Shown: positions 8,025 to 15,281 of the stretch, piece after piece
How the letters are laid out: every line of letters starts with the position of its first letter
Position numbering within the stretch: position 1 is the stretch's first letter
Notes under the pieces: model-generated
What the model saw: only the letters and a program-made list of their open reading frames with translations
Databases searched by the model: none
Told to the model about the DNA's origin: nothing
Position numbers and translations under genes: made by a program
Origin: a virus
DNA: 41,250 nucleotides
IMG/VR virus record: IMGVR_UViG_3300037258_000395
Location: 1 to 41,250 of that record
Strand: one strand, 5' to 3'

Positions 8025-8365
8025 TAGACACCTCCAGCGGCAGTGATTACCTCTATCCATACGTTGCCTGAAGCTGGGGCAGCCGCATATTTCACATAAA
8101 ATTGATCGCCTTTCTGTACGAAGAGGCCATCTTCTTGAATTTTATTACTCGAGAAATCAAACAAAACGAAGCTATTTGTAGCTACTCTAAGGTGATCTGT
8201 CACTCCATCAGCTGAAATTAAGACATCTTGATTCGTGGAATTAGAAAATTTAACAACTCTGGCATGACCTGGCATAGGCGGACCCAGTGCAGTATAACTT
8301 CCTGTTAGGGAACCAAAAGCAACGGTTCCGAGGGGATTAAATTGTACTCTTGTACCGAAAGCCAT
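8024..8365 (-). CDS. Small virion-associated protein
   Basis: 113 aa, starting MAFGTRVQFNPLGT. Beta-rich with SADGVTDHLRVATNSFVLFDF and QKGDQFYVKY. Proteins with this style (a small jelly-roll-like fold of 100-115 aa beside fibre genes) are common in phages that have the N4-gp56 type coat, usually annotated as hypothetical structural proteins. The stop codon overlaps the start of the 491-aa fibre, so the two are probably co-translated. A fibre-anchoring or baseplate-hub role is inferred from position only. Confidence 0.72.
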   Translation of the reverse strand: MAFGTRVQFNPLGTVAFGSLTGSYTALGPPMPGHARVVKFSNSTNQDVLISADGVTDHLRVATNSFVLFDFSSNKIQEDGLFVQKGDQFYVKYAAAPASGNVWIEVITAAGGV

Positions 8366-8375
8366 AGGATTACCC

Positions 8376-10358
8376 TTAAGTTATGATCTGAGCGTTCCAA
8401 ATCGTGCCGTTATACCAGAGGTTCATTGACTGATAAGCAGTAGTCAGTGTTTTAGTCGCTGCACTAGTTCCAGCTGCACTAATGTTTTTACCATTACCAT
8501 CAACAGTAATTGTATGAGCTCCGGCTTGACCAGTAGCGTCATAAACTGTGATGAATCTTCCAGTTGTTGGAGAAGCAGGAAGGGTAATTGAAACGACTCC
8601 AGCTGTCGGATCGACCGCTACAAATTGATCTCCACCGAGTAACGCATAAGGCGTAGCCGCATTATTTACGTTCGTGATTGGGAGACGTTGGCCGCCTGTT
8701 AAGAACAATCCACCTGTTCCAGCTAGAATCGAAGTAGAAGCTGCACCTGTAGTTGTTCCGATTGTAACGACATTTGCAACTGCACCTGTTCCGACGTTCA
8801 CAGTTTTAATTCCTGTGCCACCAGTGGCTAAGTTAACGGTTTGTGCGCCTGTTCCAGTTCCAATTCCAATAGTTCCGGTTTGTAGACCAGTACCGCCGAT
8901 AGTGATTGTTCCAGTTGTCATACCAGCACCAATTGCAACTGATCCGCCGACTTGAGCATTAGCAATCTGAACCGTTGATGCACCTGCACCACCAGCAATT
9001 ACGAGCGTATTCGTGCCTGAGCTAGATCCAAGTGTCATTGTTCCAGTTTGAACTGTTCCACCGATTGTGATAGTTCCTGTAGTTGTTGAAGCGCCGACTG
9101 CATATGTAGTTGCAGCAGCTCCATCAAGTGAGAAGTTGCCTGTTCCAGTTCTCAGTGTCAGAGAAGAAGCACCTGTTGCACTTCCTAAGCTGACTAAGTT
9201 AGCACCTGCACCTGCACCAATAGCGATAGTTTTTCCACCTGTGCTATTAGCGATGTTGATTGTTTGAGCACCTGTTCCGCCAGCAATTGTCATAGTTCCA
9301 GTATTAGCACCAGTTCCACCAAAGTTGATAGTTCCTGAAGTTGTTGAAGGTCCAAAGGTATATGTAGAAGTTGCAGCACCATCTAATGAGAAATTTCCTG
9401 TTCCTACTTTTAACGTCATACCGGAAGCACCTGTGATGTTTCCGATGTTAGTTGTTGAAGCAGCAGCTCCAGTTGCGATGTTGACTGTTTGAGTTCCTGC
9501 AGTTGAAATACCAGTTAAGATGTTAACTGTTGATGTTGCACCAGCAGCGCCTGAAGCGATATTGACAACTTGTGTTCCTACGTTAACGCCGTTACCGATA
9601 GCAATAGTGTTACCAGTTGTGCCGTTAGCAATATTGACAGTTGTAGCACCAGCGCCTGCGCCAATAGCTACAGTGTTAGTACCAGAAGATGATCCTAAAG
9701 TAATTGTACCCGTTTCTGCTGTTCCACCAATTAAGATAGTACCTGTTGTGAGACCTGTACCAATCGTCATTGTTGAAGTAGCAGCACCTGTGATAGCCAG
9801 GTTACCTGTACCTACAGAGATAGTTACTGCAGTTGCACCGCTTGTATTACCAATAGTTACAACATCGCCAGCTCCAGATCCAATAGTAAAGTTTCCAGAA
9901 ACGTTTAATGTGTCAGTAGTTAATCCACCTGTTACAGTGACACCACCTGATAATGTAGTCGCGCCTGTTACACCTAAAGTGCTGGCAACAGTTAAGCTTC
10001 CAGGGGCAGCAAGAGTGGCAGGAAGGGAAAGGGTAACTGTGCTACCAGCATTTGCTATGCCAATTTCGTTAGCAGTCCCTGCAATCGTTATATTACCGCC
10101 GGAAGGAGTTAAGGCGTTAATTGAGTTAACACTTCCAGATCCAGCATTAACAGAAACAAAGTTGGCTAATCCAGCCGCTACAGATGAAAGAATGTTTACT
10201 GTGTTTGAGCTTTTATTAATCCATAGTTGACCAAGAGCATATCCAGTATCTGCTGATGTAGGATCTCTTTTTGCTATGATTGGTGGTAATAGATTCGATT
10301 GCGTGGGCTGTGGGAAGCCGTAAAGGCTCTCAGCCGCTGGTCTTAGCTTTTGTGGCAT
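8376..10358 (-). CDS. Long tail fibre with beta-solenoid repeats
   Basis: 660 aa from the ATG at 10358, preceded by GGGGGAC. An upstream in-frame ATG at 10373 is less well placed. Residues 1-70 (KLRPAAESLYGFPQPTQ, SADTGYALGQLWINKSSN) look like a virion-anchoring head. Residues about 120-560 are short repeats of the type GTITIGG..TGT(M/I)TLGSSSGTNT.AIGAGAGA.TVNIA, expected to form a stacked beta-roll shaft. The last ~100 residues form a distinct domain (GGDQFVAVDPTAGVVSITLP, TVYDATGQAGAHTITVDGNG). It is the first and longest gene of the fibre cluster and sits behind its own promoter-like sequence. It lacks the Gly-rich tip of the other three fibres. Confidence 0.85.
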   Translation of the reverse strand: MPQKLRPAAESLYGFPQPTQSNLLPPIIAKRDPTSADTGYALGQLWINKSSNTVNILSSVAAGLANFVSVNAGSGSVNSINALTPSGGNITIAGTANEIGIANAGSTVTLSLPATLAAPGSLTVASTLGVTGATTLSGGVTVTGGLTTDTLNVSGNFTIGSGAGDVVTIGNTSGATAVTISVGTGNLAITGAATSTMTIGTGLTTGTILIGGTAETGTITLGSSSGTNTVAIGAGAGATTVNIANGTTGNTIAIGNGVNVGTQVVNIASGAAGATSTVNILTGISTAGTQTVNIATGAAASTTNIGNITGASGMTLKVGTGNFSLDGAATSTYTFGPSTTSGTINFGGTGANTGTMTIAGGTGAQTINIANSTGGKTIAIGAGAGANLVSLGSATGASSLTLRTGTGNFSLDGAAATTYAVGASTTTGTITIGGTVQTGTMTLGSSSGTNTLVIAGGAGASTVQIANAQVGGSVAIGAGMTTGTITIGGTGLQTGTIGIGTGTGAQTVNLATGGTGIKTVNVGTGAVANVVTIGTTTGAASTSILAGTGGLFLTGGQRLPITNVNNAATPYALLGGDQFVAVDPTAGVVSITLPASPTTGRFITVYDATGQAGAHTITVDGNGKNISAAGTSAATKTLTTAYQSMNLWYNGTIWNAQIIT

Positions 10359-10392
10359 ATGACCGTCCCCCATTGGTTAAAGATTTAACTTT

Positions 10393-10421
10393 ACACTAAC
10401 AACGGGGAAGATGTTTGTCAA
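10393..10421 (-). promoter_or_regulatory. Sigma70-like promoter for the fibre cluster
   Basis: Read on the minus strand, TTGACA (10421-10416) is followed by a 17-bp spacer and TAGTGT (10398-10393). It lies about 35 bp before the start of the 660-aa fibre gene and diverges from the plus-strand gene at 10504. The -35 box is perfect and the -10 box is weak. The same arrangement (-10 TAnTGT) is seen upstream of the portal gene. Confidence 0.6.
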
Positions 10422-10503
10422 AAGATTATTTTAAGAAAAGAATTTGTATGACTTGGCATAAAGGAACTGGTAGGGTAAACTATAGAGGAAATAGAGGTGA
10501 ATT

Positions 10504-10761
10504 ATGACAACTTTTGAAATTATCACATTAATTATTGGATCTGGAATTGGATTTGGAATAATTCGTCTTCTTATATCCATGGGTAAACTATTGAAAACGA
10601 TTGAAATTCTCCAAGAAGATCTTCATTCAATAAAAAATGATATCAAAAGTATCGATGGTCGACTTAATCGCCTAGAAGGTGCCTTTTTTGAAAGAGGTCA
10701 GTGGGAAGCTCGTTCTTACAAAATGGCAAAAAATGCTCCTGGAAAAAACTTAAATGGATGA
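10504..10761 (+). CDS. Small membrane protein with coiled coil
   Basis: 85 aa, preceded by AGAGGTG. Residues 5-25 form one membrane segment (IITLIIGSGIGFGIIRLLI). Residues 30-60 are heptad-like (IEILQEDLHSIKNDIKSIDG) and the C-terminus is basic. Small proteins of this style are common in tailed phages near fibre or lysis genes. A holin-accessory or envelope role is possible but not shown. It is the first of four overlapping plus-strand genes (10504-11232) inserted among minus-strand late genes. Confidence 0.75.
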   Translation: MTTFEIITLIIGSGIGFGIIRLLISMGKLLKTIEILQEDLHSIKNDIKSIDGRLNRLEGAFFERGQWEARSYKMAKNAPGKNLNG

Positions 10762-10912
10762 CTCCTTCTTCCTATACGAAGAGATGCTCACCATCGAATT
10801 AGGAAAAGATCCTACCTTTGAAGAGGTAGACGAATACATGACGAAACGATTAACGATAACGAAAGAAGAAGAGCTGAGATATCAGCAGGAGAAGATCGAT
10901 GAATTGGGTTAA
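10754..10912 (+). CDS. Very small acidic protein
   Basis: 52 aa. The start ATG lies within the last codons of the 85-aa gene, 8 bp of overlap, and its end overlaps the next gene by 14 bp. The sequence (YEEMLTIELGKDPTFEEVDEY) is acidic and helical with no membrane segment. Tight overlaps on both sides suggest translational coupling and support a real gene. Function unknown. Confidence 0.6.
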   Translation: MDDSFFLYEEMLTIELGKDPTFEEVDEYMTKRLTITKEEELRYQQEKIDELG

Positions 10913-11111
10913 GAGGCATGTTGATACCGTAATAGTCTTGGGAGGGATCGTTAGTTCTATCCTTTGGATGAATCATAAATTTACACAAGTCGACAACAGA
11001 TTTGTAGTTCTAGAAAAAGATATGGCTGTAATGAAAGCTGTTTTAATGGTGAAGGGTCATTTCCCACCAGAATTAATTACAACACGACAGGAGATAGAAA
11101 ATGGAAAATGA
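10899..11111 (+). CDS. Small membrane protein (possible lysis or spanin-type)
   Basis: 70 aa with one membrane segment near residues 10-26 (TVIVLGGIVSSILWMNHKF) and a short soluble helical part. The start overlaps the 52-aa gene and the end overlaps the 43-aa gene. The type II single-pass topology fits either an i-spanin-like or a holin-like protein. There is no neighbouring endolysin to confirm that. A preceding GGAGAAG serves as ribosome site. Confidence 0.68.
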   Translation: MNWVKRHVDTVIVLGGIVSSILWMNHKFTQVDNRFVVLEKDMAVMKAVLMVKGHFPPELITTRQEIENGK

Positions 11112-11232
11112 AGCTCTGGAAATACAAGAAGATAAAACAGAAAAAGCAATCGAGAAAATAACAAAAGAATTTGGAATTAATTTTTTGATATGTGGAACAT
11201 TTTATTGGTTTGTTAGTTGGTTATTTTTTTGA
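11101..11232 (+). CDS. Tiny membrane peptide
   Basis: 43 aa. A charged N-terminal half (EIQEDKTEKAIEKITKEF) is followed by a very aromatic C-terminal membrane segment (FLICGTFYWFVSWLFF), so it would be tail-anchored. It overlaps the 70-aa gene by 11 bp and ends inside the 3' end of the convergent 855-aa gene. It is the last gene of the four-gene plus-strand island. Function unknown; a small holin or pinholin regulator is one option. Confidence 0.6.
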   Translation: MENEALEIQEDKTEKAIEKITKEFGINFLICGTFYWFVSWLFF

Positions 11233-13788
11233 TCCTTCAATCATCTCGTTAACCCTTTTTGCACTATATCTTTTTCTTAGGTTCTGAACATACTCTGAAT
11301 ATTTAATTGGATTTTTTCTTAAATCTTTTAGCTTAGATGATTCAATAGAATTATAAAAAGCATTCGCGGTTCTGGTTCCTAAAGATAACCCAACAAAGCG
11401 TCCGGGCAATCTAGTTGGCTTACCTAAAACGGTAGATGCAAGAGTCAAATATGAAGAAGGAATTTTTACACCAGTTTCATTTTCAATTATCCCTTTTGCC
11501 ACGCCTGTAATATAACTTAATGCTAGGCTTTTTGCAGTTCCTTTTAAACGATGATTCCACTTCCCAAGGGTTTTATTGATTTCTCTTTCGGTAGACTTTA
11601 CATCTCTCTCCGTTGCTCTCCCTTCCCTCACCTTCTCAGCATGTTCTTTGAACAACTCCCCCAATTTTTTCTGCTCAGTTTTTATCTCTTCAGGCTTTAA
11701 TCCTGTCTCTTCAGCAGCTTTGGCAATATTTTCCTCAGTCGGATTCTTCCCTACTTCTTCTCCAACTTTCGTAGCTTTTTCAAATTCTTTCCCGCTTTCT
11801 TTAATTGCTTGCTGACCTTTTTTCTCAGTTCCAATTTCAGATTTGGTTTCAGCTCTCTTTTTGAATTCTGCGAAATCCTTTTGAAATTCTTTCAAATCCC
11901 CTTGGGTGCGTTTGATCTGATTTTTATAAAGAGCTCCGGATGGTCCCTGAATTGATGCTAAAGCAGTGATTTTTTCTCTTTGATTCGTGATATTAGCCTT
12001 ATGTCTTTTTTGGCGTTGTTCAAGCCGTTTAATTGCCTCGCGATTCTCCGAAATCCTTTTCAAAGATTCTGCATCTCGAGCTCCTTTCAAACTATTAATT
12101 TCATCTTTCAATTTCATAATCATTGCATCATAGGCTTTTTGATATTTTTCCATTGTCCTGATATGTGTATCTGGCTGGACATCATTAGTGAATTCACCAC
12201 GTTCTTTAATTTTAGCTGCACGATCCAAGAATCTTTGATCTTTTGCCAATTGATCTTCAAATGCTTTCAAGTTTTCAGGCGTTGGATTTTTGACTTGATC
12301 AACAATTTTCTGTGCTGATTTTTGAGCATCAATTTCTAATTGAGCTTCAGTAGGTCTCGGTTTTCCATTTTTCAATTCATAATGTAGATCTTTTAGCTCT
12401 TCCATCTGTTTTTCGATGGCTTTTCTTTTGAATTCAATATTTTGTTTTAATCGATCTTTCGCTGAACCAGTATATTTTTGGGCATAAGATTCCATTCGTG
12501 CCAATTCTTTTCGACTAGAATCTATTCGCTTTTCTAATTCAGCGATTTTCGGTTCAAGTCTTCTTGCGACTTCTGCTTCTTTTGCTTTGGTTTCTGGAGT
12601 TTTTCCAGCTTCGGTTTTAGCTTTCTTATTTTCAATTTCGAAATTTTCACGAAATGGACTTGCTTCTAGTTTTTTTCCGTGAGCTTCGCGCTGTTTAATT
12701 GCCTCTTTTGGATTGAAAACAGTCTTTTCAGTTGCTTGGACTTTCTCGGAACCTGGAGATTCTGCTGTAATTCTGCCTTTTAATTTGTTAATTTCTGCTA
12801 CATCGCCAGAAGCTGCTTTTTGAAGATTTACATTCCCTTCATTAGCTGCTTTTTGAATTACGCTTTCAACAGGTTGTTGGATTTTATCTGCTACTACTTG
12901 AGCTCTTTTTAGAAGATATCGAGTTGCAGGAGAATTTCTCAAGTCGAACTTTTTAGCATTTTTGACTGCCAAAACAAATAAAAGTGAATCTTCAATGGGC
13001 TGCATCCATTCAGGTGTTTGAATTCCAAAAGCATCTTTTAACTCCTGATAACCTTGAACAACCGCTCCAGCTGGATGCCCTCCTGCTCCAATCCATGCTT
13101 GAATAAGTCGATCACCTATGTTTTTAGGTAAATTTCTTCCTTCCGTGATCTCTGTCCAGGCATCTTGCAAATCTAATTTTTTATTAAATCTTTCGCCCTC
13201 CTTCTCAAAAAACTCTTTATTTGATTCCCCATTAGTTTTGGAAGCTATATATCTTTGAGGCATTTGAGTTAAATCTAGGAGTTTATTTACTGTCTCTAAA
13301 TGTCCAATAAAAGGATTTAGAAATTGTGATCCTGCTCCCTTAATATTTTCCCAAGTTTCTTTTAATTGATTGAAAGATTTTTGTTGATCTTCTTCGATTG
13401 ATTTTCTTATTTCTTTGTCATTGAAAAGAGAACCTTTTTGGGGATTTTCCTTTTCTTCTAATTCTTGCTGTTCTCGTCCCTTTTCATCATTCTCCAAAAA
13501 GGCAAGCAATGAAGCATCTTGAGCCGATAGATTTCCTTCTTTGATTAATTGTGAGGTTCGATTTTGAAGTTCAGCCAATTTAGGTGCATCGAAAGCATCC
13601 TTTCCATAACGTTTGGCGATCAAATTAACATTGGTTGCAGCTTTTCCAAGCTCCTTCTTCTGTTGGAGCATTCCGCTTAATCCAGCAGCGATACCTTTTT
13701 CAAGTCCTTTATTAACACCTTGGCTCAATTGCTGAGCTAGCTGTGTTCCGAATGTTGGATTGGCTGGCAATATGAATGGTGCTGGCAT
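11221..13788 (-). CDS. Large internal virion / DNA-ejection-type protein
   Basis: 855 aa from the ATG at 13788 (MPAPFILPANPTFGTQ), just after the upstream stop codon. The ATG at 13848 lies inside the preceding gene and is rejected. The N-terminal 60 residues are Gln/Gly/Leu-rich (QLAQQLSQGVNKGLEKGIAAGLSG). A mid region (about 220-310) is more globular. Residues about 370-740 are extremely charged and coiled-coil-like (Lys, Glu, Arg). The C-terminal ~110 residues contain a possible amphipathic or membrane segment (SLALSYITGVAKGIIE). In podoviruses, large helical proteins encoded just before the fibres are ejected with the DNA (P22 gp16/gp20 type). No lytic transglycosylase motif was seen. The assignment rests on position and composition. 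Confidence 0.65.
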   Translation of the reverse strand: MPAPFILPANPTFGTQLAQQLSQGVNKGLEKGIAAGLSGMLQQKKELGKAATNVNLIAKRYGKDAFDAPKLAELQNRTSQLIKEGNLSAQDASLLAFLENDEKGREQQELEEKENPQKGSLFNDKEIRKSIEEDQQKSFNQLKETWENIKGAGSQFLNPFIGHLETVNKLLDLTQMPQRYIASKTNGESNKEFFEKEGERFNKKLDLQDAWTEITEGRNLPKNIGDRLIQAWIGAGGHPAGAVVQGYQELKDAFGIQTPEWMQPIEDSLLFVLAVKNAKKFDLRNSPATRYLLKRAQVVADKIQQPVESVIQKAANEGNVNLQKAASGDVAEINKLKGRITAESPGSEKVQATEKTVFNPKEAIKQREAHGKKLEASPFRENFEIENKKAKTEAGKTPETKAKEAEVARRLEPKIAELEKRIDSSRKELARMESYAQKYTGSAKDRLKQNIEFKRKAIEKQMEELKDLHYELKNGKPRPTEAQLEIDAQKSAQKIVDQVKNPTPENLKAFEDQLAKDQRFLDRAAKIKERGEFTNDVQPDTHIRTMEKYQKAYDAMIMKLKDEINSLKGARDAESLKRISENREAIKRLEQRQKRHKANITNQREKITALASIQGPSGALYKNQIKRTQGDLKEFQKDFAEFKKRAETKSEIGTEKKGQQAIKESGKEFEKATKVGEEVGKNPTEENIAKAAEETGLKPEEIKTEQKKLGELFKEHAEKVREGRATERDVKSTEREINKTLGKWNHRLKGTAKSLALSYITGVAKGIIENETGVKIPSSYLTLASTVLGKPTRLPGRFVGLSLGTRTANAFYNSIESSKLKDLRKNPIKYSEYVQNLRKRYSAKRVNEMIEGSKK

Positions 13789-13789
13789 A

Positions 13790-14341
13790 TTAGAACATCC
13801 CCAGTTTGCTTCCGAAAATATTACCGGCAGCTTGACCTGCTCCTCCACTTAATCCTGCGAGAAGCTGTTGCCAGAAAGGCTGCTGTTTAGGCATGAATCC
13901 TTTAGTCTGAGTTCCGAGTCCAAGTGAACCGAATCCTTGTAAATTCGAAATAGGCTGCTGGGCATATTGCAATCCTTGTTGAGCTCCTTGCATTTGCAAT
14001 CCAGACCTTAAGGCTTGCAAGTTTTCTGACAATCCTGCTCCGGCCTGCCCCAAAGCTTGTTGAAAAGCTGAAGATGATTGTGCACCTGCACCTAAACCTG
14101 AAAAGCGTTCAGCTATTCCTGGAATAATCTGTTCATTAAATTGACGCATAGCCGGAGCTTCAAAAGCTGCTGAAGATTCTGGACTTCCAGAAAGAAGTTG
14201 CTGGAGATAATTAGACCCTTGTTGAAATAATGGATTTTGACCAATATCAGAGGATTGACCTGTCAATTGGCTTAAGAGTTGTTGAAGGAAGTTTGACTGT
14301 TGTTTTGTACCTGTATTGAAGGAGGAGTAGCCTTTGGGCAT
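13790..14341 (-). CDS. Virion-internal/tail protein, Gln-Gly-Leu-rich
   Basis: 183 aa, preceded by AGGTAAAAT. The sequence is rich in Gln, Gly, Ser and Leu. The segment FNEQIIPGIAERFSGLGAG followed by QSSSAFQQALGQAGAGLSE is typical of a widespread phage protein encoded before large ejection or tail-tip proteins. It is helical without a signal peptide. It is followed at once by the 855-aa gene, and the two may form the internal ejection apparatus, as P22 gp7/gp20/gp16 do. Exact function is not proven. Confidence 0.7.
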   Translation of the reverse strand: MPKGYSSFNTGTKQQSNFLQQLLSQLTGQSSDIGQNPLFQQGSNYLQQLLSGSPESSAAFEAPAMRQFNEQIIPGIAERFSGLGAGAQSSSAFQQALGQAGAGLSENLQALRSGLQMQGAQQGLQYAQQPISNLQGFGSLGLGTQTKGFMPKQQPFWQQLLAGLSGGAGQAAGNIFGSKLGMF

Positions 14342-14389
14342 ATTTTACCTATTTTTCTTTATGGTAACATTAAACTAATTATTTGACAC

Positions 14390-14461
14390 GCTAGCGTAGC
14401 TCAATGGTAGAGCAGCAACCTTGTAAGTTGACGGTTGAGGGTTCAATTCCTTTCGCTAGCA
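14390..14461 (+). tRNA. tRNA-Thr (anticodon TGT)
   Basis: A full cloverleaf can be drawn. Acceptor GCTAGCG/CGCTAGC, D-stem GCTC/GAGC, anticodon stem GCAAC/GTTGA with loop CTTGTAA (anticodon TGT), 5-nt variable region, T-stem GAGGG/CCTTT with loop TTCAATT, discriminator A at 14461. The outermost anticodon-stem pair (G-A) is mismatched and the T-stem has several G-U pairs. CCA is not encoded. It would read ACA and perhaps other Thr codons, which are abundant in the fibre genes. Confidence 0.92.
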
Positions 14462-14472
14462 ATGGAGAAATT

Positions 14473-14724
14473 ATGGAATGGATTCATACTGATAAAATAA
14501 ACCCACAAGATTATAAACCTGTTTTGATATTGATTAGTGAAGGTGATGGATGGAGATGCGAAGTGGCATTTAGAATGGCATATAGTGACAAAGACTCAGG
14601 AGAAAAGAAATGTTATAGAGGCTGGTATTCTAATAATCAGGATTGGATAGAAGATTATGGTGAAAACCGGATAAAAGAAAATGTCTTATACTGGATGCCA
14701 CTACCTGACGAACCAATTGCTTGA
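14473..14724 (+). CDS. DUF551-like small protein between two tRNAs
   Basis: 83 aa from the ATG at 14473, preceded by GGAG. The longer frame from 14404 would read through the tRNA-Thr and is rejected. It starts MEWIHTDKINPQDYKPVLI and ends in LYWMPLPDEPIA. The W-I...P..VL and Y/H-W-M-P-L-P ending match the DUF551 pattern of small phage proteins of unknown function. A second DUF551-like protein is encoded at 30242. Its stop codon lies inside the acceptor stem of the following tRNA-Asn, so tRNA-gene-tRNA is probably one transcript. Confidence 0.78.
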   Translation: MEWIHTDKINPQDYKPVLILISEGDGWRCEVAFRMAYSDKDSGEKKCYRGWYSNNQDWIEDYGENRIKENVLYWMPLPDEPIA

Positions 14725-14792
14725 TTAGCTCAGTTGGTTAGAGCGCGAAACTGTTAATTTCGATGTCGCAGGTTCAAATCCTGCATCAAGCG
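14719..14792 (+). tRNA. tRNA-Asn (anticodon GTT)
   Basis: Acceptor GCTTGAT/ATCAAGC, D-stem GCTC/GAGC, anticodon stem CGAAA/TTTCG with loop CTGTTAA (anticodon GTT), T-stem GCAGG/CCTGC with loop TTCAAAT, discriminator G at 14792. All stems pair. CCA is not encoded. The first six bases overlap the last codons of the preceding gene, and the 3' end abuts the stop of the convergent gene at 14793. Confidence 0.95.
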
Positions 14793-15281
14793 TTAGTTTT
14801 TCAGGTATTCCAAAATAATGAAAGCCGAAGTTATGGCAGGAGCTGTCGCCCCATTTGTGACATTCACATTTGCCGCATCAACATTCACTTCAATTTGATT
14901 TGTGACTACGGTTGCTGATGCATATGGGATTGGCCTATTGTCTGGAATCGCTGTAACAGCTGCACCATATATATGAGTAAAAACTGTAATCCCGGTTAAA
15001 TTATGAGCGGTTACTGCTGTCGCACCAGGTGCTATAGCTCCAAAATTGAATATAATTCGAAATGTCTGTCTTTTCTGTTGGGGATTACCAATAACAGGCC
15101 ATTGCTCACCTGTCAAAAATTCAACAAAATCGAATATTCCAATTTGTTTTATATTCAGTCTGGTCGCGGTATCTTCATAGGCTTTATTAAGTCTTATGAT
15201 CAGCTCTTCTGGATCTTTTGGATATTGAATTGTAGTAGGTAAAAAGACAGCATTTGAATTTGCCGGTTGAAATGTCGTCAT
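14793..15281 (-). CDS. Virion structural protein, probably tail/neck
   Basis: 162 aa from the ATG at 15281 (MTTFQPANSN), coupled to the upstream gene by an ATGA overlap. An in-frame ATG at 15323 lies inside that gene and is rejected. It begins with a helical part (DPEELIIRLNKAYEDTATRLN) then beta-rich sequence (TFRIIFNFGAIAPGATAVTAHNL). Short proteins of this design, with RQTFR.V..FG.L and a HNI motif, are common virion proteins in podovirus-like genomes with the N4-gp56 type coat. Precise role unknown. Confidence 0.72.
   Translation of the reverse strand: MTTFQPANSNAVFLPTTIQYPKDPEELIIRLNKAYEDTATRLNIKQIGIFDFVEFLTGEQWPVIGNPQQKRQTFRIIFNFGAIAPGATAVTAHNLTGITVFTHIYGAAVTAIPDNRPIPYASATVVTNQIEVNVDAANVNVTNGATAPAITSAFIILEYLKN

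Noticed and set aside
2507-10358. Many long plus-strand open frames opposite the fibre genes (for example near 3174, 7390, 9520)
   Set aside because: They are Pro/Val/Ala-rich mirror images of Gly/Thr/Ala-rich minus-strand codons, with no ribosome sites. They are shadows of low-complexity coding DNA.
14404-14472. Upstream extension of the DUF551-like gene
   Set aside because: It would translate the tRNA-Thr gene. A good ribosome site and ATG exist at 14473.
14390-14792. tRNA genes as an attachment site of an integrated prophage
   Set aside because: No integrase is present, no duplicated tRNA 3' end was seen, and the genome closes as a circle.
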